From the NCBI GenBank assembly GCA_030544235.1, contig CM060481.1:12166892-12230891 (forward strand): a DNA stretch of 64,000 nucleotides, read 5' to 3'. The notes beneath the pieces are model-generated. The model was not told the DNA's origin. It was given only the letters and a program-made list of their open reading frames with translations, and did no database searches. Each line of letters opens with the position of its first letter. Position 1 is the first letter of the stretch. This DNA is from Lepturacanthus savala. Lineage: Eukaryota > Chordata > Actinopteri > Scombriformes > Trichiuridae. The position numbers were made by a program, and so were the translations under genes. Positions 34,401 to 46,200 of the stretch are shown in pieces.

Positions 34401-37400
34401 GCTGCTGATGACACGGTGGTCGTGCCGGAGCACCCCGGCTGTGACACAAACAGTCCCGTTCTTGTGATGTGAAATAAACACCAGCTCACGACTCATCAAA
34501 GCCTGCGAGATTCTCCAATCCTCTTTAGGGGTGAGTGGATTATCCTTCCTAACCCAAATACTCTCCTCGCTCCCTGTCTGCCATGGACAATCGTGTTGGG
34601 CCACACTGCATACAGCGCAAATTACCTCGGCTGAGGTGACAATTCCAGGTCAGGCAGTCAGGTACAGAAACTGGGCTGTTTCTGTACATTTATTCATATG
34701 ACAGCACAGTCATGAAAATGACAATTAAAGCCTTATTTATGAACGGAGTCATCCTGAGCTTGTGAGGGTACCACCGCCTGCTGACTTGTGTGCGACACAC
34801 AGTATGACTGACTTGTTTTTGTTGAGCTCCTCTTTTTCTTCTTCCTACCTTCTTCTTTCCACCTTATTAATCTGAAAGCAACAGGGAGCAGTTTTTCCTG
34901 ACAGTTTATCTCTGACAATGGCAGCCAACTTTCTGATGCTTTTGAAGATATATCGTTGACACCTGACAATGTAGGAAACCGAAAGAAAAAAAAAATAATT
35001 TGTCCAGGAGAAAACATGCAGGTTTTTCCTCACTGAGGAATGTGTGGGAAGACAACATGCGACAGGCTTCCATGTGCAACCGAATTTGAGAGACGCCGCA
35101 ATATTCAGCGACTTCATTCACTGATCAGTTTAGAGCACTGACACGCCTTGTAACTGAACAAAATCTACCCTTAAGTTTAAAATTGTATAAATTGAGGAGA
35201 AAAGCCAGGAACACGCTCTATAACCTTCTGGACCAAATGTCATGCCTCTCTTGACTATAAAGTTAAACAAAGTTAAGAAAACTATTTTTAAATTCCGGGG
35301 ACATTTTATGGCCTTTGGCATGAATAAAAATCAACTTGATCTGATTCAGGACCTCCTAAGAGGAAACTGTCTATCCATAATAGCTTTTGGCTGAGTCCAG
35401 GAAGAAGTAACTCACTTTAGAGCTGGAAAAATAATATGTAGTGCACTAGAGACAATATAATATATATATAATACTACTCACCTGCTCCAACTAATAGGGG
35501 AGGGGCTAGTCAGTACTCACTTAAAGATATCTCTGCAACTCAATACATAAAAGGTGTATGTTTAATGTTAACACTGTTATCTTGCCCTATTATGTTGATT
35601 TGTTTTAGTTTAACCTTGTGACTCCCATTCAGGCCGCAGACTATGCAGCCAGAGTAGGGCCCCAACTAGTGGAGGGGGCCTCCAAAATTAAGATTGGAAA
35701 AAAAAAAAAAAGATAATAATTATTACACTAATAAATAGCAAAAATCTTAATTAGTTCTACGGGAGTTTTGTATACCATCACTGAAATCGGGAAATTAAAT
35801 GTCGTTCGGCTCCTCTGTTGCTCCTAACGAGGAGCCGGCCCCTATCGTTCACTTCAAAGAGTTGGATCATTCACTTTAAAGAGTCGGATTGTTCACGACC
35901 GGCACAAAGCTTCAGAGCCACTGTTCTTACTATGCTCTGAAACGGCTTTAATGAGCAATTTTCTTCAATTAAAAACTTCGACAATTGAAATTGAAGAGAG
36001 TGTCATCCAACCAATAGACACCATGAATCTGGACCTGAAAATCGAAAGAGGAAAAAAGAGAACGATGACAAACTTGCATCCCTTTCTGGTAAGTCCGTGT
36101 TATACCGTGTTTGTATGTTTTGCTAACGCAGCGTTACGTGATGAACTCGACAAGCTAGGCTAGGTTAGCCCAACTGTAAACAGGATTGGACAGAGAATAA
36201 AATTCAGCTCTAGCATCTTTTCTCTGCTCCAGGGGGGTCGTTGGGGATAACTCCAAGGCTGTCCTGGTAGTGAGGAGGAGGAGGGGAGGGGGCGGTGGTT
36301 GGGGGATGATTTTACATCTGGCCACGGTGTCGTAGAAGGTGCGTTAAAGTCGCGTGTAGTGCAAAAAAATTTTGGCCACCTTTGGTCATTCGCAAAATGC
36401 CACTCTTGATTTGTTTAATGTGTAGGATTAGAATATGTAAATTTTTAAGGTATTTATTTTTGTCCTACCATATTAATGTCATATAAGGGTTCTTTTTCAT
36501 TCTCCTATCATTGTGAAATACAAAGGCTACTAGATAGCATAATATAATGAAGTGATATTTTTGGTTTGGGTATTTTTATTCAGGTTTTACTAATGAGATA
36601 TTTTTTCATTTAATCATATTCATAGGGTCAATGCTCAAATACATACACGGACCACCACATAAGCAAGAAGATGAACCAGGGGCTCCCTGCAACCTGAGCT
36701 TAGGGCCTCCAAAACCTTCGCAGCAGCCCTGCTCCCGTTCATACATAAAGCAGCCATACATAAAGTGCTGGGAGGGGTGGTGAGGGTCATTAATTCAATG
36801 TAAACATCCATAAGCATGTTGATAAATTGAACATTTTTTTTCACCTCGATTAGAGGAGTATCGCAATTGCGCCTTCGTCACGCACTTAGGCCACTAGTCA
36901 AACACATGGATTGAAGTTTGATTTGGATGAAAATGGACAGAATGATAGATAGTTACATAGAGAGAGAGTAGAGCAACATAAAGACAGACAGAGTAATCCA
37001 GTTAATGATGAACCAGAGGAGTGTTAATCAGAGGATGCGCTGGTGTGTTGATTGGATCCGCCTGCTGTGAGGGGTAATCCCATCGGCAGAGTGAGGAGGG
37101 GAAACCACAGCTGGGGAGGGGCGGCGTCTGCTGTGGGAGATGTTTTTGATGGCGCTTGTTTCCAAAGACAGACCTGCTAAATTGAGCTAGGAGGCAAGGC
37201 TCTGCCGGGTGTGACTTCTTACAGCCTTTGAAGAGCTGCGATGCATACAGAAACCAAACGTCAATGTGCACCAGCAACCCGGGCAGATAAATCCTGCCTT
37301 TGTGTTTGAACCTTCCGTTGTGCTCCTGTGCAGCGAGCAGCATGGCAGCTTTTGCTCGGCAAGTTTGGCTCAGTGCATCGCTATGTTTATGTAGCGACGA

Positions 37401-39300
37401 GGCCTCCCCAGCCAATGCTGTGTCAGTCAAGTCAGCCTGTTTGATACAGCTCAAATACTGACTCATGTTTTTTTTTTTTTTTTAGCAAATCAATATGTAT
37501 GATCATCGTCCGAGGCCTGACCTCATGATCAGGTTTGGAAAGGCATTTATGCAGCGTTCATTGTGTCAGTGTCCAGTTTCAACCAAGAAGGCAATCTCAC
37601 ACTGCCAATAGGGAGGAAGAGCACAGGAAGCACAACTCTATAGCTGATTTATTCTCTCTGGCTGAGCTGGATCGCAGCTTCCTAATGCACCTACTGTACA
37701 TCCACCTCACCAGTGGCTGTTTTCCAGCCCTGCAGTGAAATACTATGTGTACATTTCTCTCAGTGAAATGCAGACAACTCCAGTAATCCCCCTCCAAACA
37801 TTATTATAGAGAATCCCCACATTGCTCTTGGCACCTTTTGGCCTATATTTCTCACTCTATGCCAGATCAGTGGTTGGTTGGCAGTGTTCTGGTTTCTCTA
37901 CCTCCAGGTGCCACGTTAGCCCAACCCGCTGACATTCAGTAGGATTGCGTGAGAGATTAGCTCCACACTGCTCGCCTCTCTGCTGTCAGTTACACTCTGC
38001 TAGCTCCCCGCTTCAGAGTCCACTCATACGGAACCTGGCCTACAGATTAGCCTGCTGCAGACAGGAGACTAAAAGAGAGATTCCATGTTAAACATGTCAG
38101 GCCTCAACGACCTTAAATACCAGTCAGTCAGTGGCAAAGGTTAACAGACACCTATTTACACAATTCACCCATCTCCATAGCTTGGAAAGTAGGGCACTTG
38201 ATGTGAATGATTCAGCAAAGTTATGAAAGTGCACCGCATTGCGGAAAACAAATATCATATATTTAAGTTTTGTAAAAATGCAATCTTCATAAAACATGAC
38301 GCGGGCGAGCTCAATCACATATTTAAAGCTTCTCCACATGCTGACACTAATACTTGCACACCTTGCCACATTTCTGCTTCAGCAGAGACGCATCCGACAG
38401 GAAGGCCACGCAAAAGTAAACACTCTGACCCTCTACTCACTTCTGTTCATGAATAAATGAGCACATGCATAATTAATCTGCTCTTTTGCGACTGTGTATT
38501 TAAATGTGTCGCACACACTTCAGTGACACATAATGAGTGATTTCTGTGTTATTCACTGCATATTTGTTTTCGGTGAAGTGTGATAGGTAACAAGAGATTC
38601 CTGCGTTTATCTTGTTTGTTTTGCCATCAGCGTGTCCTCTATTGTACCTTGCCGTGTCCTTCCTCCATGTTCCCTTTCATGTCAGTCACTTAACACACGC
38701 ATCGCATGTACTTTCGTCTACTCATGCATACAAATGCTCCCGCGGCAGACTCACTGTCTGCTTTACATACATACCCAAATCCCACAAGAAAATATTTAAG
38801 GTGGAGCTTTTCGAGTTTTGCAGGAGAGTAGGAAGTAGGCTGTTAGCCTGGTTTTTTACTCTCCCCCCGGTCTTCCCTGTGTCTCTGATGAATGTAACGA
38901 GACAGGGATTAATATATAATACAAACAAAAGTCTAATTAGCGAAGCCTGCCCAGCACTCGGAGTGGACATGAGGCAGAAGAGGGCATGGCATGGCGCGCC
39001 GCCTTTGACTGGCATAAACAAATGGCCGGTATTGTTCAGATCCAATCGAGTGCGTGGCAGGCTGGGCGGGTGGCTAATCCTGTTAGGATGCGTCCATGCT
39101 GAAGACGTCCGGAGCACTGGGAGCGCGTGCATCTCATGATGATCAAACACCTCCTAGATGAGGGCTGAAAAGACGGAAGCCAAGTTAATCATACTGTTTA
39201 AGACATCTCATCCCAGAACCAGAGATGAACTCTGTTTAATCATTAATGCTCTACAGCACTGCGATTAGAAGGAGAAGCCTTGTGGGGTGAGGTCTAATGT

Positions 39301-39347
<47 letters not shown>

Positions 39348-41787
39348 CTATGTCCAAAGAAGTAAAACCTAAATCTCGGCGCGCTCCTCTTTGTGTATGT
39401 GTGTGTAATGCCTGGTTTTGGCAGATTGAAGTGGCAGTAAATATTTTAAGCATTTCATCACAGAGAAACATTTACTCTCCCGCTGCCTTGTTAGTCCCAT
39501 CGAGGCCCCGTATATAGCCGTATACAAGAGCGTGTGCGCGCCTTTTACAGCGGAGCGAGACAGATTGTAGCCACTCTCATTTTTCCCACACAGTGTTAAA
39601 CTCGGCATAGTAATCACAGAAATTGAAAGACATCAGAGGAGCAGGGAGAGGAAGGAGTAACGCGAGAGGAGAGTGAGGGAGCGGGTGGAGGCGGTGGTCA
39701 CACTGGGGGAGCTGAAGGCTGCTCCTGTCGACAGTATGGATAAAGATAAATGATGCTCCACTGCTCTCTAGCCAGGCAGAAAAACAGCATGTCCCCGTTT
39801 GTCTGCTCCTGGTTTCTCTCTCTGTCATGTCATAATAAGGAAAAACATCACTGTCACACACACTCAAACAGACACACACACATAATATGTCTGACTGTCA
39901 ATATTTCTTACTCGAGGGGAAACCTGAGCATTATATACACAAACCCTCCCTCATAGACGTGACCCACATACATGTGTGTGCTGGGTGCCATCACCATGGC
40001 AGCCGTATGTATGGCCAGATGGAAGGCGAGCACAGGAAGTGACCTTATACCCCCTGTCTCCTCTCATCTCCTCTCTGCTGCGCTTTCCAAAACTGCTTCT
40101 CGTCCACTTCCACTCTTTTTTATTTTGCGTCTCACCTTTCCTTCTCCACCCATTTCTTTCTGCATATGATCAAATGTGAGGGTTTCATCTGCGTTCTCCC
40201 ACCCTTTTCTGTCCTACGTCGCCCCTGATTTCATTCCTCTAACTCTACATCCTCTTTGGCATCCATGGCCGGCCAATACTATAGGCTCTTGGTGTCTGCA
40301 GGAGCTAAAGCCGCACTCAGTGGAGAGAGCATACAATGAAATGAGGGGATTTATGAGGCGCTGCATTGTTCCATGTATTCATGCCATATAATGGGACATT
40401 TCCTTCAGACTGGAGAGTGGAGCAGTAGCCCAGCTCGGGGATCAGAGAGCCCCGGCTTCACATGAAGCTCCCGAATGTAGTCAACTCCCACACAATGAGC
40501 ACAACGGCCAATACAGAGCAGGAAACACAGTCACAGCTGTGGCTGGGGAGCCAAGCCGGCGCGATGTATAGTGTGGTGTACAACATTGACAGTCATATTA
40601 TGTCCATATTATGTCAACTTTGTTGATTTCCAACGTTGACAAACAAATATAATAATTGATTATTCATCGGAATTAATATTCAAGTGAAGGCGCCAAACAT
40701 TTGACCAATTCACACTGCTAAAATGTTGGAATATTTTTCTTTTCTCGGTTTTGCATTGTATACATGTTGGATTTTGGTTGGGAAAAAAACAAGCTATTTG
40801 AAGACAACACTTTGAGTTGTGTAAAACTGTTATGGTCGTTTCTTGCTATTTTCCTCATTTTTTGATTCATTTGATTCATTCAGAACTTCAAAGAAAAAGG
40901 TGGCACAGCAGCCAATGATGAATACAATCATTGGAGGAAGCACTAATGTTGACACACACAATAAGAACATGACAACAGATAACAGGTCTGTTTCCATGGT
41001 GTCACATTTCAACAGCGAAAACCTGATGTACTGCCCATGTGTACTGCGTGTTATTGGCAAAGTGCTGTTGAAATATTAATTAAATGGTTGCGCTGGTGTT
41101 AATGATGATTTTGTTTACAATAGAGGAGAGGTGTCGGCTATGCAATTTTAAAGCTGAGGCGAAAGTCTTTTTTTCCCCACAAACCCACCTTTGCCACAAC
41201 AACAGCAAGACTCATGTACACACAGTGCCTAAAGTCTACAACTGTGAGCAAATGTGTGCCCACAATTTGCTCAAATCAATAGTGTAATCACAGAGACACT
41301 CACACATGCTGCTGAAGAGACAGATAGAGAGAGAGAGAAACAGAGAGAGAGAGAGAGAAAGGGATGCCATGCTGCAGTGCTGCTCTGTAGCATCCAAACT
41401 GTCCTGGACAGCACAAAGCCCGATCTGCTAGCTCTACTGCATCCCACTACCACGGCAACCAATGACCACAGCACAGGAAGCAACTCTGTGGTCATTCTCA
41501 CTCCCTAGAAGCACACTCCAACTCTTTTGGTGATGATCGAAATATGAACTGAGCGTACTGCATGAAAACACATACAAGTCGCTGCTGTCAGTCACAGAAA
41601 TGCAGAGGAACAGCTGCCATGGAGTGGTGAAGGAGGGGAGAAGATGGGGTGATGTGGGTGAAAGGATGCAGGGGAAGGCTTAGTGTTGTACTCACAGCTC
41701 GGAATAGAGGATGTGCAGGTTGCCCAAATTGTCTGTGTAGTTGGCCGGGCTGAGCCAGGGCAGGACCAGCAGCAACAGAGCCTTCAT
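16306..41787 (-). CDS. lnx1: lnx1 short form (p70-type): RING-less isoform from an internal first exon
   Basis: An alternative first exon at 41787..41696 splices to the same downstream exons, beginning with 27520..27273. The total is 1,989 bases, or 662 residues plus stop. The 30 codons before the splice read MKALLLLVLPWLSPANY... and end ...LHILYSE. The split codon CT|G gives Leu, and the reading then continues CKGASHYG. From memory this closely matches the human LNX1 isoform that starts MKALLLLVLPWLSPANY. The product lacks the RING and should keep Numb and PDZ-ligand binding without ligase activity. Its first 15 residues look like a signal peptide core. The start has A at -3 (gaccATGa). Confidence 0.9.
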
Positions 41788-43188
41788 GGTCAAGACTCGG
41801 CTCTTCCCCCCCTCTTTTTCCCCTCTCTTTCCCCTTTCTCTCCCCTCTGCGCTGAAACTCTCTCCCCTTCTATTCCCCCTTCTTCCCCCTCCTCCTCCTC
41901 CACCTCCAATTCTCCGAACCTGGCCGTGCTGACCCCTCTACAGCTCGCCTGCCTTCCCCCTCCAGAGGCACTCTCGGATCAGAACGAATCCTCCACTTCC
42001 TACTTTTTTTTTGTCCAGCCTCCTGCTTTCTTCTCCCCCTTCTGTGACAGTCTCTCTGTCTCTGTGAGCTTGGCAGTTTTCTTCCTCTGCCTCAGGCTGG
42101 CTGCCTGGTCATCTCAGCTGCAGAGGCAAATGGGCCAGTTGCCAGAGGTTGAAGATGGAGCTGAGGAGAAGGAAGAAGCAGCAGAAGCAGGTGCAGAGAA
42201 GTCCCGTTGTGGCACAGGAAGAAGAGGAGAAAGTGCAAGAAGAAGAGGAAGGAGACCCATGCAAAGGTGGCACATTTGGAATACAATTTGAGATGTGCAG
42301 CCCCTTAATCTGCTCTGGGCAGTGCTGAGTTGTAAGAGGATTTGCGCTTGTATGCGTGTGTGTGCATGTCTGTCTCTCTCGGTGTATGCGTATGTGTGTG
42401 TGCGCGCATGTGTATGTCAGAGAACAGCGCAGGCTGTGACTTATACTGCAGCAGAAACCACTGAGGGGGGAGATGGAGCAGACCAAATTAAGACAGGAGG
42501 GGGGGAGGTACCTGGAGCTGCTCTGATTGGCTCCGCTTTCCCACCATCTCTCACACACACACACTCTCAGACATATAGACACACGTACAACCTCTGCATT
42601 CACCTCCCCCTGCCTGCACATACATTGGCACATAAAGCGGAGGATAGAGGAGAGGGAAAGAATATGCTTCCTTCAAACCCCTCACCCCCTCCTCTGCAAC
42701 GATGGACTGCTCCCTGTGCAGCAGATTGGTCTGATTGCTCAAAGGAATCTGCCTGACCAAAACACACTGGCAAATCAATATTCGTTGCAGGGATCGGAGC
42801 TTGTTATTTTGAATGGCATGAAAGAAAATGACAGGGAGGGGGGAAAACATCATTTTTTTTTCTGAATGCACATGATTCATTCATTCAAAATTCAGTGGGG
42901 AATAAAAAAGGAGGATAGGTAATGCATACATAGAAATAATTCTTAAAAAAGCTTAAACCCTTCTGACATCACATCCTATTTTGCTTGGAGAGTATGCACA
43001 GATGAGAAGTGACCGTGACAGAGGTGTGTGTTCATGAGCTGCTTGAGGTTTTAGGTGTTCGACTTGAAGGTGTGATATGATTGTGAATCCTAAAATGAGA
43101 TACAATTAAACTGGAAATTGCAAAGAGGCTGTGATCTCACATCTATCCTTATCTGTCTTTCTTTTTACAGTGCAGTCAAGTCTTAAAA

Positions 43189-43235
<47 letters not shown>

Positions 43236-46200
43236 GGTTGTTTTGTTTTTTTCAGCATCATATAACAATCTCATTTTCCTGACCTCTATCTTCATCTTCT
43301 CACTTGTACCCCCACCCCCACAGTTATTGGATTTTCATAGTGCTACTGAGCTGTCTGCTACCCCGGAGAAAAAGACACTTAACTTAGTGTAAATACCCTG
43401 TCTGAATGAATATTTCATGGACGGAGGTAGGGAGGCTGAGTTTTAGTGTCTGTGACTGTGTGTGCTAATGCATGCATGCGTGCATACTGTGGCATAAGTT
43501 GTCCTGCGGTATTTGAACAGTACGCACAGCAACAAGACCACAGGGCATGCAGGAAATGGAAATGTAATTGGATTGTGACAGGATGCAGTTTGTGAACAGA
43601 AACCAGTCTGCCCCACAGGAGTCGTTTCATACGCTACCACATGAACTCACACTCACAAAAACACCATCGTAACATACATACACAAATACACTCCAGACCC
43701 ATTATTCCTTTTCATTCCTCACTCACAGCAACCAATTCCTCATACTGAGGTGAAGTCAAAGTGGGGTTGTTATCTGGCTTTTTGTATGATGCTGTTAAAC
43801 CTCAATGAAAGCAGCAAATGTGGGAGTCATTTCCATGATACAGCACAATTTTGTCTAGCCAGACAGGTGTTTGGACAGTAATAGGATGGCCTGCCTGTAC
43901 AGGATTGTAATATCAGTTGAAGAAAAATAGACAAATACAGGGGGTAATGAGGTTTTATGAGCTTCATACACAGAGATGTCACAATCATAAGTAACAGGAA
44001 AATGTAAATGGAATAAAATTACTTTAACTACGAGGAATGCTCATTTCCTCTGTACATACATCAAGTATATTGTGACATTAAACAAGAAAAAAAGCCTCCA
44101 TTTTGCTTGAGGCAAAACATCATTAAAACATATACTTGAAACTGAGTAAATTAACTTGCCTTGTATTAAACATATAAGAGGAGGAGGTTTATTGAAACCA
44201 ATTTTAAGCATGACTGGCAATATGCACATGCAGCTACATGCACAGTACATATATCAAGCTAATGGAAAGAAATTACCCGAGTGGGCGGGGAGTCCCTCTT
44301 GGGGTGAATTCTGTGCAAGCCCTTACAGGACAAAGTCACGCAGACAGCAAGAAAAAAAATAACTGATCAAGCAGTTAGGATTTTGATCTTGATTGTACCG
44401 GTTGCGTCTGGAATGATAAATTCACAGTCCAAAGGGCCAATAAAGAAATGATTAAGAGGAGAGAGACCATATGGCATGATTACAACTCCTGACCTGTTCC
44501 CAGATTGTGGGATAAAGAGACAGCGTTACCTACCATCGCAAGCACCAAAACACCTGCAGATATGGTGCCGCAGGCAGATGGCCTTATTGACCTTTGATCC
44601 GTAACAATCGATTTCAGCTTTTGGCATTCTAAACCAGCAGGAACAGCTGACGTTATACAGAGTCAGAGCGTTGAAAGTAACAAAGTAAATTTATTCAAGT
44701 ACTATACTTAAATACAATTTTAAGGTACATTTATGTATTTCCATTTCATGTTTCTACTATACTTCCAATTCATGACCTTTCAGAGAGAAATATTCCTCAG
44801 ATTTATCCGGTGACCCTTTGGAGGGGTCAGAATGTTGGGAACCACTGTTGCAGTCAAAGAACCTTTTTCAACATATCTAAAAGGACAACCTAGAGTGGTA
44901 AGAGAGTTAAGTTTACTGTGAATGGTGCTTTTGAATCCCAAATGATTCATTTGTTGTTTTGTAATATTTATTTGTTCAAGATAAAGGCTATTTATTACAG
45001 AAAGTGTAGGTGTTACATGTTTTTCATTTAGTTCTTTGTCTTTTTTAATTTTATTAAAATTGTAATCAAAATTGGGTTCTGAGAACAAAGCATTGTGATT
45101 TTCTTCTTAGGCAAAATCAAAAAGACAAATAAAATGACAAATATAACTTGGCATTAAACAGTAACACACAGTTAGTGGAAGGGGGGGAGAATGCCTGCCA
45201 TTGGCTGACTGAAATAGTCTTGGCGTATACGCACATACTACATCCAGAGAGCCAGACTACTTGGAGGCAAACACTTCAGCATGTGAACATAGCCAATGTA
45301 TTCCAGTAAACACCTTCGATGATTGTTTTTTTCTTTTTAATTTTTAGAGTTAATTTTTAATTGATTTATATTTTGAGGTTGAGCACCCAGGAATGCCCAC
45401 TTGCTACCTTTTCTGTGGACAAAATGTATATTTCACACATTCTGCAATGGAACAATTTTTCAGAAATGATTCATCTCAAGAACGGTTTATGGAACACTAT
45501 CTAAAACATACATAAAATGTACAACGAAGGTAAACCTACTGCACCGCTGAGATTGGAGCCATAATAGCTGGAGCGTATTGAAAGATGTGAACAGTAGAGA
45601 AATGTTGAAATGGGTATTTCACTGAAACCTTTCTGCATCCGTGCGCACACAGCCCACAGAGTAGAGCCGTCTCTCCGGACACGGCCTCTCACCTCCTCAG
45701 ATAACACCTTCTAACTACGGGAGAGCAGCTGAATCCTTCTGGGAGAACTGTGAGCTCCACACTTCATTATAGCGTTCACACTACACGAAGGCAAAGGCTG
45801 GGAAACAATGCTGCGACGTAGAGAAAAGGACAGGAGGAAAGAGAGTAGGAAATAAAGTGAGAATAAGGGAGAAGCAGCAGATAATATGGGAGTGAGCGTG
45901 TGGGCGGCGGGGAGAGAGAGAGAAAAGAAGTTTTTATAAAGTACACGATGAAGACGACACGCAGATATGCTGCTTGCGTGTGATGTGCAAGATGCACCAA
46001 TTACTATCAGAGGCTTTTGGGGCTAGGGGAGTGTTAATGAGCATTAATGAAAACAGACCCACACTGAGAGAAACCAAAGCACTGCCTTTTAATGATATAT
46101 AAACACAGGAGCTGGGGCCTAGTTTAGATGAAAGCCCGGTCGGAGGAAGAACTCTTCCCTTTGGGGCTGGAGCTGGGGGTTAATGACAACGGGGCAGAAG

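Larger units (their letters stand above)
27521..41695 (-). other. large lnx1 intron between the p70 first exon and coding exon 2
   Basis: This 14-kb part of the large intron contains the 2.8-kb inverted-repeat element, the possible repeats near 32.1-32.5 and 35.6-36.7 kb, a poly-T run at 37,468-37,485 and a (GT)n microsatellite at 39,304-39,345. Several open frames of 120-175 codons occur but lack splice signals in phase. Confidence 0.6.

Noticed and set aside
34173..34604. 143-codon minus-strand frame with a Gly/Arg-rich part
   Set aside because: It arises from a C-rich tract at about 34,290-34,380. No splice sites in phase and no known domain.
37002..37466. 154-codon minus-strand frame in the large intron
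   Set aside because: No recognisable domain, low-complexity end, and no splice signals in phase with lnx1.
38612..39139. 175-codon plus-strand frame
   Set aside because: Open on both strands in the same interval, no family resemblance, and no splice or promoter support.
41683..42291. 202-codon plus-strand frame, Ser/Pro-rich
   Set aside because: It is antisense to the p70 first exon and its purine-rich leader, which have clear protein and splice support. Its composition is explained by the pyrimidine tract.
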